Shown piece by piece: positions 37,557-47,035 of a DNA stretch of 47,035 nt. The stretch comes from an uncultured Turicimonas sp. (GTDB taxonomy: Bacteria > Pseudomonadota > Gammaproteobacteria > Burkholderiales > Burkholderiaceae_F), in the NCBI GenBank assembly GCA_947854175.1, contig CANTYJ010000024.1:1-47035 (forward strand), written 5' to 3'. Each line of letters opens with the position of its first letter. Positions within the stretch are counted from its first letter, which is position 1. The notes under the pieces were generated by a model, which saw nothing but the letters and a program-made list of their open reading frames with translations, was not told where the DNA came from and did no database searches. The translations under genes were made by a program, and so were the position numbers.

Positions 37557-39935
37557 ATGCAACAAGGACGTTTTGTCATCCCCTTTAGTAAGTTACGCAT
37601 GTCCGACGTCGAAATCGTCGGAGGAAAAAATGCTTCTCTTGGCGAACTCTTAAGCCAGTTAACTGAAGCAGGTATCAGAGTTCCTGACGGCTTTGCAACG
37701 ACTGCAGAAGCATTCAGAGTGTTCCTTAAAGAAGGCGGTTTGGATAAACGCATCGAAGAAAGACTTAAAACACTCGATGTTGATGATGTCAAAGAATTAG
37801 CAAAAGCCGGCGCTGAAATTCGTCAGTGGATTGAAGAAGCTCCGTTCCCGGCACAGTTGGAAAAAGAAATCCGTGAGCATTATGAATGGCTCAAAGACGG
37901 ACAGGAACAGATTTCCGTCGCAGTCCGTTCTTCCGCTACAGCAGAAGATTTGCCGGATGCTTCTTTTGCCGGACAGCAGGAAACTTTCTTGAACGTCGTC
38001 GGTATCGATCAGGTTTTTGCAAGAATGAAGGAAGTCTTTGCATCCTTGTATAACGACAGAGCGATTTCTTACCGTGTTCATAAAGGTTTCGAACACTCTC
38101 TCGTGGCTTTGTCAGCCGGTGTCCAGCGAATGGTCCGTTCTGATAAAGGCTGCGCCGGTGTGATGTTCACAATGGATACGGAAAGCGGTTTTGATCAGGT
38201 TGTATTTATTACCGCCAGCTACGGTTTAGGTGAAACAGTTGTTCAGGGTGCGGTCAATCCGGATGAATATTTTGTCCACAAACCGATGCTTGAACAGGGC
38301 AACTTCCCGGTTATCCGCAAAGTTTTAGGTAGCAAGAAGATCAAGATGGTCTTCGATACAGATAAAGCTTCCGGCAAGTCAGTTAAGGTGGTTGATGTTC
38401 CTGAAGCAGACCGCAGAAAATTTGCCTTGAACGATGATGAAATTATCCAGTTGGCGAAATATGCCCGCATCATCGAAAAACACTACGGCAGACCGATGGA
38501 TATCGAATGGGGTAAAGACGGTATCGACGGTAAGCTCTATATCCTTCAGGCCAGACCGGAAACTGTGAAGTCTCGTCAGAAGAGCACTGAAGTTCAGGAA
38601 AAATTCGTTCTTCTCGGCAAAGGCGAAGTTCTCGTGACCGGCCGTGCAATCGGTCAGAAGATCGGTTCCGGTAAAGTCAAGATTGTTGACGGCCCCGAAC
38701 AGATGCATCTGGTTGGAGAAGGCGACATTTTGGTAACAGACATGACCGATCCTAACTGGGAACCAGTGATGAAGAAGGCTTCTGCCATTGTTACAAACCG
38801 TGGCGGCAGAACCTGCCACGCAGCCATTATCGCCCGTGAACTGGGTATTGCTGCAGTAGTTGGCTGCGGTGATGCAACTGAAGTTCTCAAAGACGGTCAG
38901 GAAGTGACTGTGTCCTGCGCAGAAGGTGATACAGGTTACATCTATGACGGTCTTGTTCCTTATGAAATTAAAGAAGTCAAACAGGGTGAATTGCCGGAAT
39001 GCCCGGTCAAGATCATGATGAACGTCGGTAATCCGCAGCTGGCTTTTGAATTCCAGAGCATTCCTAACAAAGGCGTCGGTCTGGCCAGACTTGAATTCAT
39101 CATTAATAACAACATTGGTATCCACCCGAAAGCCTGTTTGGATTATCCGAACCTTCCGGAAGATCTCAAGAAAGCAGTGGAAGAAGCAAGTGCAGGCTAC
39201 GAAAGCCCGAGAGAATTTTTCAAGGAAAAACTCGCAGAAGGTGTTGCTACTATCGGTGCGGCGTTCTGGCCGAAGAAAGTTATCGTTCGTATGTCCGACT
39301 TCAAGAGCAACGAATACCGTAAGCTTGTCGGCGGAAAACTCTACGAACCGGAAGAAGAAAATCCGATGCTCGGTTTCCGCGGAGCCAGCCGTTACGTTTC
39401 TGAGGACTTCAAAGAATGCTTTGCTATGGAATGCGAAGCTCTTAAGAAGGTCCGAGATGAAATGGGTCTGACCAATGTTGAAATTATGATCCCGTTCGTC
39501 AGAACACTTAGAGAAGCTAAAGAAGTTAACGATAAGCTCGAAGAACACGGCTTAAAACGCGGTAAGAACGGCTTACGGCTGAATATGATGTGCGAAATTC
39601 CGAGTAATGCCATTCTTGCTGAAGAGTTCCTCGAGTACTTCGACGGATTCTCTATCGGTTCTAATGACTTAACTCAGTTGACATTAGGTTTGGACAGAGA
39701 CTCCGGTCTGATTGCTAACTTCTTTGATGAAAGAGACCCGGCAGTCAAGAAACTCCTTTCCAGAGCCATTAAGGCCTGCAGAGAAAAAGGCGCTTATGTC
39801 GGTATCTGCGGTCAAGGTCCTTCCGATCATCCTGATTTAGCACAATGGTTAATGGAAGAAGGAATTGAATCTATTTCCTTGAACCCGGATACAGTTGTCA
39901 ATACCTGGAGAAAGTTAGCTGCAGCTAAGAAATAA
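37557..39935 (+). CDS. ppsA: Phosphoenolpyruvate synthase
   Basis: Converts pyruvate, ATP and water to PEP, AMP and phosphate for gluconeogenesis. Seen: an N-terminal ATP-grasp domain with [10 protein letters not shown] and [18 protein letters not shown], the swivelling domain with catalytic His421 in [14 protein letters not shown] (same number as the E. coli phosphohistidine), and the C-terminal TIM barrel with [16 protein letters not shown] and [11 protein letters not shown] carrying the catalytic Cys. The length of 792 aa equals the E. coli enzyme. SD AGAGG. Expected to be controlled post-translationally by the adjacent ppsR product. Confidence 0.98.
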   Translation: MQQGRFVIPFSKLRMSDVEIVGGKNASLGELLSQLTEAGIRVPDGFATTAEAFRVFLKEGGLDKRIEERLKTLDVDDVKELAKAGAEIRQWIEEAPFPAQLEKEIREHYEWLKDGQEQISVAVRSSATAEDLPDASFAGQQETFLNVVGIDQVFARMKEVFASLYNDRAISYRVHKGFEHSLVALSAGVQRMVRSDKGCAGVMFTMDTESGFDQVVFITASYGLGETVVQGAVNPDEYFVHKPMLEQGNFPVIRKVLGSKKIKMVFDTDKASGKSVKVVDVPEADRRKFALNDDEIIQLAKYARIIEKHYGRPMDIEWGKDGIDGKLYILQARPETVKSRQKSTEVQEKFVLLGKGEVLVTGRAIGQKIGSGKVKIVDGPEQMHLVGEGDILVTDMTDPNWEPVMKKASAIVTNRGGRTCHAAIIARELGIAAVVGCGDATEVLKDGQEVTVSCAEGDTGYIYDGLVPYEIKEVKQGELPECPVKIMMNVGNPQLAFEFQSIPNKGVGLARLEFIINNNIGIHPKACLDYPNLPEDLKKAVEEASAGYESPREFFKEKLAEGVATIGAAFWPKKVIVRMSDFKSNEYRKLVGGKLYEPEEENPMLGFRGASRYVSEDFKECFAMECEALKKVRDEMGLTNVEIMIPFVRTLREAKEVNDKLEEHGLKRGKNGLRLNMMCEIPSNAILAEEFLEYFDGFSIGSNDLTQLTLGLDRDSGLIANFFDERDPAVKKLLSRAIKACREKGAYVGICGQGPSDHPDLAQWLMEEGIESISLNPDTVVNTWRKLAAAKK

Positions 39936-39956
39936 TCAATAGGTGGTTGATGAAAG

Positions 39957-39983
39957 GCCTCGTTTGGTAACGGGGCTTTTTTT
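39957..39983 (+). terminator. Intrinsic terminator after ppsA
   Basis: GCCTCGTT, loop TGGT, AACGGGGC (one T-G wobble) followed by TTTTTTT. Confidence 0.9.
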
Positions 39984-40035
39984 CTGGGTGATTTTTTACA
40001 ATGACAACAATATAGTTTTTCGATTGTTGTGAAAC

Positions 40036-40044
40036 TGTTAGAAT
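40036..40044 (+). promoter_or_regulatory. Extended -10 promoter before the nfeD-like gene
   Basis: TGTTAGAAT matches the extended -10 form TGnTAnAAT, as at rpsB. It lies 55 bp before the ATG and behind the ppsA terminator, so it probably starts the 40100-42703 transcription unit. Confidence 0.5.
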
Positions 40045-40099
40045 CGGACAACTATCTAACGAAGGTAGTTCCCGGAATCTGTGAAATGGGAAGGAAATT

Positions 40100-40525
40100 A
40101 TGAGTTTGACGTTTTTTTGGTTTGTGGCAGCTGCAATTATCGGCTTACTCGACCTTTATTTCGTCAACATTTTTCTGTTAATTATTTCTGTGGCCTGTTT
40201 TATCTCAGGCTTTGCATCTTTGATTTTTACCTCGATCTATGTTCAGCTGGCTATTCTGATTCTGATATCAGGACTTAGCTTTGTTCTGTTATTTACTGTC
40301 AGAATGCTCGATAAAAATGAATTTCCTGAATCCGATCGGCTCAAAAAACGGATAGGAAAACAGGTGGTCGTTCATGAATGGATCGATAACCGTTTTGCGA
40401 CTGTTCAGTTCGAAGGAAAAATCTGGAATGCTGAAATAGCTTATTCACGGGGAGATTTGTTAACCCCGGGTAAATATAAAATTTGGAAAATTCTTCCAAA
40501 CCGTTTGATTCTCACAAGAATTTAA
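40100..40525 (+). CDS. NfeD-like membrane protein
   Basis: A 141-aa protein with two to three hydrophobic segments in residues 1-70 (FFWFVAAAIIGLLDLYFVNIF, then LLIISVACFISGFASLIF and LAILILISGLSFVLLF). A small soluble C-terminal domain of beta strands follows (about 85-141: GKQVVVHEWIDNRFATVQFEG), the OB-fold pattern of NfeD. Such proteins usually pair with a stomatin/SPFH protein in membrane microdomains; no SPFH gene follows here. Instead two unrecognised genes come next. SD GGAAGGA. Confidence 0.75.
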   Translation: MSLTFFWFVAAAIIGLLDLYFVNIFLLIISVACFISGFASLIFTSIYVQLAILILISGLSFVLLFTVRMLDKNEFPESDRLKKRIGKQVVVHEWIDNRFATVQFEGKIWNAEIAYSRGDLLTPGKYKIWKILPNRLILTRI

Positions 40526-40527
40526 AT

Positions 40528-41004
40528 ATGCAAGAAACAACTCAACCAACCGATATCCGGTTGCCGGTTCTCGATGATTCTAAGACTTTACGTGCTCTAT
40601 TACAGTCTCAGGCACAAGCGACAGCAGCACGCTTGAGTGAAGCACAACAAAAAAATGTAGCAAGACAGGAAGTGATCGATACCGACAAAAAAGCAGCTGC
40701 GATGTTGGCTGCTACTTTGATGGGAAAAAATCCCGCTTTCAAAGCTCCGGTCATTAATACTCCTGAAAAGTTCGAAAGAAACTTAAGACAGGCTCTTACA
40801 ACCGAGTTTGAAAAACTTGGTATCAAACCGGAAGAACTTAATAACTCTTTGGATCTTTTTCAGGTTTCAAGCTACATCTTCACCAATGAAGTTCATGCCC
40901 TTATTCAGCAGCTGTCTGCTGAACCGGAAAAAATTGAAGAAAACGGGCCTAAGGCTCTTAACGATCTGCTAGACAGATGGTGCTCTATTTTGGAGAGACA
41001 ATAA
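40528..41004 (+). CDS. Uncharacterised protein, GKNPxF pair member 1
   Basis: Not recognised. The 158-aa product starts MQETTQPTDIRLPVLDD, 2 bp after the nfeD-like stop; an upstream in-frame start at 40483 would overlap that gene. It is soluble and mostly helical by composition. Residues 20-62 are rich in A, Q, R and K and could form a coiled coil. A GKNPAF motif is at 66-71, followed by a charged helix, SLDLFQVSSYIF, and a C-terminal LLDRWCSIL. The next gene's product shares GKNPxF and a DxxxxxW-type end at matching positions, suggesting ancient duplication. Its stop overlaps the next ATG. Confidence 0.75.
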   Translation: MQETTQPTDIRLPVLDDSKTLRALLQSQAQATAARLSEAQQKNVARQEVIDTDKKAAAMLAATLMGKNPAFKAPVINTPEKFERNLRQALTTEFEKLGIKPEELNNSLDLFQVSSYIFTNEVHALIQQLSAEPEKIEENGPKALNDLLDRWCSILERQ

Positions 41005-41516
41005 TGGCAAAATGCTCACCTAACTGTGGCGCCTGCGGGCATGACCACAGCTCAGAGGCTCCTCAAAGTCCTTCCCTGGTAAACCTGGAAGTCGTCCGCT
41101 CGATTTTTACCCGTGCGGTGATCAACATGATGAGACGCCATATTTCCAATATTCAGGGAGAACTTGATACAGATACAATGCTGGAAAAAGATGAATACTT
41201 AGCCGAGTGGCTCGGTGACACTTTTTCCGGCAAAAACCCGCATTTTGAAACAGGCCCCGAGGATTGGAATCCTCACGGATTGGCGGCACATTTAAAAGAA
41301 AATCTGGCACAGCTTCCCGAGGCCAAAGACATACTTGTCGGAGATGATGAAACAGTTGTCGCTAATGCTTCTTCTCTGTTTAAGCTACAGGCACAAGGAG
41401 CGATTGGAGCCTTTTTAGCTGAAGGTAATTTCAGTCAGTATCCGGAAGAATTACCGCCGTATGCCGATCAGTTTATTGAGGCATGGGCAATGTTGTATAC
41501 AGGCGCAAAACTTTAA
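41004..41516 (+). CDS. Uncharacterised protein with Cys/His-rich N terminus, GKNPxF pair member 2
   Basis: Not recognised. The 170-aa product starts MAKCSPNCGACGHDHSSE: cysteines 4, 8 and 11 with histidines 13 and 15 look like a metal-binding or redox patch. The rest is soluble and probably helical, with GKNPHF at 76-81, ASSLFKLQAQ near 123-132 and the end QFIEAWAMLYTG. The start at 41004 is in a TAATG overlap with the preceding stop and has SD GGAGAG. The longer frame from 40977 is rejected because it would overlap. It probably works with the preceding protein, given the coupling. Confidence 0.75.
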   Translation: MAKCSPNCGACGHDHSSEAPQSPSLVNLEVVRSIFTRAVINMMRRHISNIQGELDTDTMLEKDEYLAEWLGDTFSGKNPHFETGPEDWNPHGLAAHLKENLAQLPEAKDILVGDDETVVANASSLFKLQAQGAIGAFLAEGNFSQYPEELPPYADQFIEAWAMLYTGAKL

Positions 41517-41533
41517 AACTGCAGGTTACTAAA

Positions 41534-42703
41534 ATGAAAAATTTTGAGTTTTACAATCCCACAAGACTGGTTTTCGGTAAAGGCCAGGAAACCAGAATCG
41601 GAGAACTTATTGTTCAAAAAGCCGGCTCGGATGCAAACGTTCTGATTGTCTACGGCGGGCAAAGCGCTAAGAAATCCGGGTTGTTAGATAGAGTCATTCA
41701 AAGTCTTAAGGACAGCAATCTGAATTATCTCGAATTTGGCGGTGTACGTCCTAATCCCACTTATGAAAAAGTAGTGGAAGGAATTGAGATTGCCCGTAAG
41801 AAGGGTATTAACGTTTTGCTGGCTGTCGGCGGAGGTTCCGTTATTGATACCGCCAAGGCCATTGCTATCGGGGTTCCTTATGAAGGAGAGTGTTGGGATT
41901 TCTTCGCAAAAAGAGTTGCTCCGCTCAAAGCACTTCCGGTGGCTTGTGTTCTGACTATTCCGGCTGCCGGTAGCGAACAAAGCCAGAGAATTGTAATTTC
42001 ACACAAAGACAGAAAACTTGGTGCAGGCTCAGACGTTGTCAGACCGTTTGCCAGCGTCGTAAATCCTGAACTGTTTTTTACTTTGCCTCAGAAACAGATT
42101 ACTGCCGGTGTTATCGACATGATGAGCCATATCATGGAACGCTACTTTACGCAGACAGAACATACTGATTTCGTGTCAGGTCAGGCAGAAGCCGCTCTCA
42201 GATGCATCATGGCAAACGGGCTTAAGCTGAAAAAAGATCACACCGATTACGATGCCTGGTGCCAGGTCGGAATCGCCGGCTCTTTTGCCCATAACGGATT
42301 TTATGGTTTGGGACAAGTTGAAGACTGGGCCTGCCACGGTATTGAACATGAAATCAGTGCCTGGGATGAAAAGATCACGCATGGCGAGGGTTTGGCTGTC
42401 GTTACACCGGCTTGGATGAAATATGTCTGGAAGGAAAATCCCAAACGTTTTGTTCAATTTGCGGTTAATGTGATGCAGATAAAACCTCAGGAAACTGAAG
42501 AAAAAACTGCATTGGCCGGCATCGAGGCACTGAAAGACTTTTTTAGAAAGATGGGGGCTCCTGTTACTCTCAGGGAACTTTCTTCTGAGCAGCCTGATCC
42601 GCTGGAATTGGCTCAAAAAGCTTTAGTCATTCCAGGAACTCTCGGAAACTTCAAAAAACTCGGAGAACAAGATATCGTCCGAATTTTTGAACTAATGAAT
42701 TAA
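41534..42703 (+). CDS. Iron-containing alcohol dehydrogenase
   Basis: Group III metal-dependent NAD(P)H alcohol/aldehyde oxidoreductase, closest by eye to the YqhD/BDH butanol dehydrogenase type. Seen: FEFYNPTRLVFGKGQ at the N terminus, VYGGQSAKKSG, the dinucleotide motif VGGGSVIDTAKAIA (about 97-110), the metal ligands Asp and His in AGVIDMMSHIMERY (about 197-210), and two further histidines in CHGIEHEISAWDEKITHGEGLAV. The product is 389 aa from MKNFEF; the longer frame from 41483 lies inside the preceding gene. The native substrate is unknown; related enzymes scavenge aldehydes. Confidence 0.93.
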   Translation: MKNFEFYNPTRLVFGKGQETRIGELIVQKAGSDANVLIVYGGQSAKKSGLLDRVIQSLKDSNLNYLEFGGVRPNPTYEKVVEGIEIARKKGINVLLAVGGGSVIDTAKAIAIGVPYEGECWDFFAKRVAPLKALPVACVLTIPAAGSEQSQRIVISHKDRKLGAGSDVVRPFASVVNPELFFTLPQKQITAGVIDMMSHIMERYFTQTEHTDFVSGQAEAALRCIMANGLKLKKDHTDYDAWCQVGIAGSFAHNGFYGLGQVEDWACHGIEHEISAWDEKITHGEGLAVVTPAWMKYVWKENPKRFVQFAVNVMQIKPQETEEKTALAGIEALKDFFRKMGAPVTLRELSSEQPDPLELAQKALVIPGTLGNFKKLGEQDIVRIFELMN

Positions 42704-42724
42704 GGGGAAAAACAGTTCCAAATC

Positions 42725-42758
42725 AAAAAAGAGGCGTTCCTTTCGGTTTGCCTCTTTT
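42725..42758. terminator. Bidirectional terminator between the dehydrogenase gene and smpB
   Basis: AAAAGAGGC and GCCTCTTTT arms around a 14-nt loop, with A and T runs on the two sides, so it serves both convergent genes. Confidence 0.85.
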
Positions 42759-42774
42759 GTTATGGGAGAAAAAA

Positions 42775-43227
42775 TTAATATTTCATTTTCTTTTTCAGTA
42801 ACCGCTGTTGCTCTCGTTTCCAGTCACGTTTACTTTCCTCTGCACGCTTTTCATACTTTCTTTTACCTTTTGCTAAACCGATTGTCAGTTTAACTTTGCC
42901 ATTTTTAAAATGAAGATCCAGAGGTACGAGGGTGTAGCCTGCTCTTTCTATCAGTCCGATCATCCTCATAATCTCTTTTTTATGCATTAAGAGCTTTCGA
43001 GTACGGGTCGGCTGGGGTCTTTCGTGTGTACTGGCAGTACTCAAAGGAACGATTTGAGCATTTAGCAGAAACAATTCACCGTCTCTGACAAAAATGTGTG
43101 ATTCAGTGATTTGTGCTCGTCCTTCCCGGACAGATTTAACTTCCCACCCTTGCAAAACAAGACCGGCTTCATACTTATCTTCGATGGTGTAATCAAAGCG
43201 AGCTTTTTTATTTTGAATGATTGCCAC
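42775..43227 (-). CDS. smpB: SsrA-binding protein SmpB
   Basis: Binds tmRNA and delivers it to stalled ribosomes in trans-translation. Seen: [35 protein letters not shown] at the N terminus, the tmRNA-binding barrel, [12 protein letters not shown], and the basic unstructured tail ([23 protein letters not shown]) that follows the mRNA channel. The length of 150 aa is typical. No ssrA gene is visible in this window. It is divergent from rnfH. Confidence 0.97.
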   Translation of the reverse strand: MAIIQNKKARFDYTIEDKYEAGLVLQGWEVKSVREGRAQITESHIFVRDGELFLLNAQIVPLSTASTHERPQPTRTRKLLMHKKEIMRMIGLIERAGYTLVPLDLHFKNGKVKLTIGLAKGKRKYEKRAEESKRDWKREQQRLLKKKMKY

Positions 43228-43341
43228 TTTCTTAAACCTTAATAAAAAGATCCACAGAATTTAATTTCTTCGGAAAGAAATGAAACCTGCGTCGATTAAA
43301 ATAGCACTCAATTTTAATCTAGATTGGTTCAAGGATCATTT

Positions 43342-45184
<1,843 letters not shown>

Positions 45185-45206
45185 ACTCATTATGAAATGA
45201 ATAAAT

Positions 45207-45243
45207 GGACCGTGGAGGAACACCACTGCGGTCCGTTTTATTA
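45207..45243 (+). terminator. Hairpin between guaB and guaA, possible attenuator
   Basis: GGACCG (45207-45212) pairs with CGGTCC (45229-45234), with inner TGG/CCA pairing and then GTTTTATTATT. It probably gives partial termination between two genes of one pathway. Confidence 0.6.
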
Positions 45244-45255
45244 TTAAAGAAAATT

Positions 45256-46821
45256 ATGAATCACGATCGAATTTTAATTCTTGACTTCGGCAGCCAGGTT
45301 ACTCAACTTATAGCAAGAAGAGTCCGGGAAGCTCACGTTTATTGTGAAGTCCACTCTTGCGAAGTAACTAATGACTTTATCAGAGACTTTAATCCGAAAG
45401 GGATTATTCTTTCAGGTTCTCATATGAGTGCCTATGAGGAAGCTACTGACGTTGCTCCCCAGGCTGTTTTTGAAATGGGTGTACCAGTTCTCGGAATCTG
45501 TTATGGTATGCAAACTATGGCACAACAACTCGGAGGTACTGTTGAAAGCGGTGCACAGAGGGAGTTCGGATATGCTGAAGTCCGTGAACATGGCCATACA
45601 AAACTGTTAGAAAAGATCTCAGATTTTACGGATGGTGAGGGGCACAGTTTTCTTAAGGTCTGGATGAGCCATGGTGATAAAGTTACTAAAATGCCGGAAG
45701 GATTTAAACTGATGTGCTCAACTCCGAGTTGTCCGATTGCCGGGATGGCTGACGAGAAGAGAGGCTTTTATGCCGTACAGTTCCATCCTGAAGTAACACA
45801 CACGGTCAAAGGTAAAGAAATTCTCAATACATTTGTTCTGGACATCTGTAAAGCAAAACCTGACTGGATTATGGGTAATTTTGCTGAAGAGGCAGTCGCT
45901 AAGATTAAAGAAACTGTCGGTAAAGATGAAGTAATTCTCGGACTTTCCGGAGGTGTTGATTCTTCAGTTGCGGCGGCACTGATTCACAAGGCAATAGGTG
46001 ATCAATTAACCTGTGTATTTGTTGACAACGGGTTACTCAGACTGCATGAAAGACGACAGGTTGAAGAGACTTTCAAAAAGAATATGGGCATGAAACTTGT
46101 AGTTGTCGATGCCAGCGAAAGATTCATGTGTGAATTGAAAGATGTAACAGATCCGGAAGCAAAACGTAAGATTATCGGTCGTTTGTTTGTCGAAGTTTTC
46201 CAGGAAGAGGCCTCCAAACTGACTAACGCGAGATGGTTGGCACAAGGCACTATTTATCCAGACGTGATTGAATCTGCTGCTGCAAATACGAAGAAAGCTA
46301 AAACCATCAAGTCACATCATAACGTGGGAGGTTTGCCCGAAACATTGCATCTGAAACTTCTCGAACCGCTTAGAGAACTTTTCAAGGATGAAGTCCGAGA
46401 ACTTGGTTGTGCACTAGGCTTACCTGCAGAGATGGTTTACAGGCATCCGTTCCCGGGTCCCGGACTTGGCGTAAGGATTCTTGGCGCGGTCAAGAGAGAG
46501 TACGCTGATTTGCTCAGACAAGCAGATCACATTTTCATTGAGGAACTTCGTAATGCCGGCTGGTACGATAAAGTCAGTCAAGCCTTTGTAGTATTCCTTC
46601 CTGTCAAGAGTGTGGGGGTTATGGGCGACGGAAGAACGTATGACTGGGTTGTTTCACTCAGAGCAGTTCAGACAAGCGACTTCATGACGGCCAAATGGGC
46701 CTATTTACCGTATGAACTCTTAGGTAAGGTATCTAATCGCATCATCAATGAAGTCAAGGGGATAAACAGGGTCTGTTATGATGTCTCAGGGAAGCCCCCT
46801 GCTACAATCGAGTGGGAATAA
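45256..46821 (+). CDS. guaA: GMP synthase (glutamine-hydrolysing)
   Basis: Converts XMP to GMP with ATP and glutamine. Seen: a class I amidotransferase domain (1-205) with the nucleophile Cys in [16 protein letters not shown] and the His/Glu pair in VQFHPEVTH, the ATP-pyrophosphatase P-loop [15 protein letters not shown] (about 233-247), the HHNVGGLPE loop, [14 protein letters not shown], and the dimerisation domain ending PPATIEWE. The product is 521 aa from [14 protein letters not shown]; the frame from 45205 would run through the hairpin and is rejected. Confidence 0.98.
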   Translation: MNHDRILILDFGSQVTQLIARRVREAHVYCEVHSCEVTNDFIRDFNPKGIILSGSHMSAYEEATDVAPQAVFEMGVPVLGICYGMQTMAQQLGGTVESGAQREFGYAEVREHGHTKLLEKISDFTDGEGHSFLKVWMSHGDKVTKMPEGFKLMCSTPSCPIAGMADEKRGFYAVQFHPEVTHTVKGKEILNTFVLDICKAKPDWIMGNFAEEAVAKIKETVGKDEVILGLSGGVDSSVAAALIHKAIGDQLTCVFVDNGLLRLHERRQVEETFKKNMGMKLVVVDASERFMCELKDVTDPEAKRKIIGRLFVEVFQEEASKLTNARWLAQGTIYPDVIESAAANTKKAKTIKSHHNVGGLPETLHLKLLEPLRELFKDEVRELGCALGLPAEMVYRHPFPGPGLGVRILGAVKREYADLLRQADHIFIEELRNAGWYDKVSQAFVVFLPVKSVGVMGDGRTYDWVVSLRAVQTSDFMTAKWAYLPYELLGKVSNRIINEVKGINRVCYDVSGKPPATIEWE

Positions 46822-46852
46822 CCACATATCTAAGAAATAATTAAAGTTCGAT

Positions 46853-46881
46853 GGAGTGTCATAGCAGACACTCCTTTTTAG
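46853..46881 (+). terminator. Intrinsic terminator after guaA
   Basis: GGAGTGTC, loop ATAGCA, GACACTCC, then TTTTTAGT: a perfect 8-bp stem with a T run. Confidence 0.92.
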
Positions 46882-47035
46882 TATGTGCGGTTTTTCATTA
46901 AGATCAATGCAATGTTTGACTTCTGAAAGCTAGGATGAGTTATGCGACTACGAGGGGCAAGCGGACAGGTGTGCTACAAAGGAGATATTACGCAGACGAA
47001 GTGGGTCCATACAGTTAGATGCATCTCCGGGAAAA

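Noticed and set aside
38379..39548. A 389-codon open frame antisense to ppsA
   Set aside because: It is a shadow of the highly biased codons of ppsA: its product is rich in F, C and H with no motif and no RBS, and the sense gene is certain.
46931..47015. Short frame MSYATTRGKRTGV... near the right end
   Set aside because: It is about 27 codons, overlaps a second open frame, lacks a convincing SD and resembles no family.

Overview
The window looks like chromosomal backbone of a betaproteobacterium of the order Burkholderiales, probably a gut Sutterellaceae-type organism (Sutterella/Parasutterella-like). The basis is synteny and outer-membrane biogenesis genes typical of Gram-negatives, combined with a moderate GC content (mid-40s percent by eye), low for Burkholderiales, and a very large autotransporter. 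The genus is an inference.

Layout, left to right. (1) 97-6508, minus strand: a tight operon queF-dapC-dapD-dapE-prmB-yheS with gaps from about 31 bp down to a 1-bp overlap. It joins the succinylase branch of lysine/diaminopimelate synthesis with queuosine synthesis, ribosomal protein L3 methylation and an ABC-F ATPase. (2) 6557-11188, plus strand: a 37-aa ORF, zipA, ligA and an MTA/MTI phosphorylase that overlaps ligA. (3) 11185-14714, minus strand: glnD and map. (4) 14727-20920: an accessory insertion that splits the usual divergent map/rpsB pair. It holds a 1622-aa autotransporter with a C9 tract near its start codon, a lipoprotein gene, and a structured non-coding stretch ending in a good terminator. 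(5) 21055-36568, plus strand: the conserved translation, lipid and envelope cluster rpsB-tsf-pyrH-frr-uppS-cdsA-dxr-rseP-bamA-skp-lpxD-fabZ-lpxA-lpxB-rnhB-RNA methyltransferase. (6) 36597-39935: divergent ppsR and ppsA. (7) 40100-42703, plus strand: an nfeD-like gene, two unrecognised small proteins that look like distant tandem paralogues, and an iron-type alcohol dehydrogenase. (8) 42775-46821: smpB (minus), then rnfH, guaB and guaA (plus), followed by a strong terminator and about 150 bp with no supported gene.

How the parts fit. Most genes serve growth and envelope building: DAP for peptidoglycan, undecaprenyl diphosphate (UppS, fed by Dxr), CDP-diacylglycerol (CdsA), lipid A (LpxD/A/B with FabZ), and outer-membrane protein assembly (BamA, Skp, RseP). 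The BAM pathway encoded here would also insert the autotransporter's barrel. The most distinctive system is that autotransporter. Its C9 tract encodes Pro12-Pro14; losing or gaining one C leads to a stop codon within a few codons in both alternative frames, the architecture expected of an on/off phase-variable surface protein. An inverted repeat lies across its probable promoter. The second point of interest is the pair of unrecognised GKNPxF proteins at 40528-41516.
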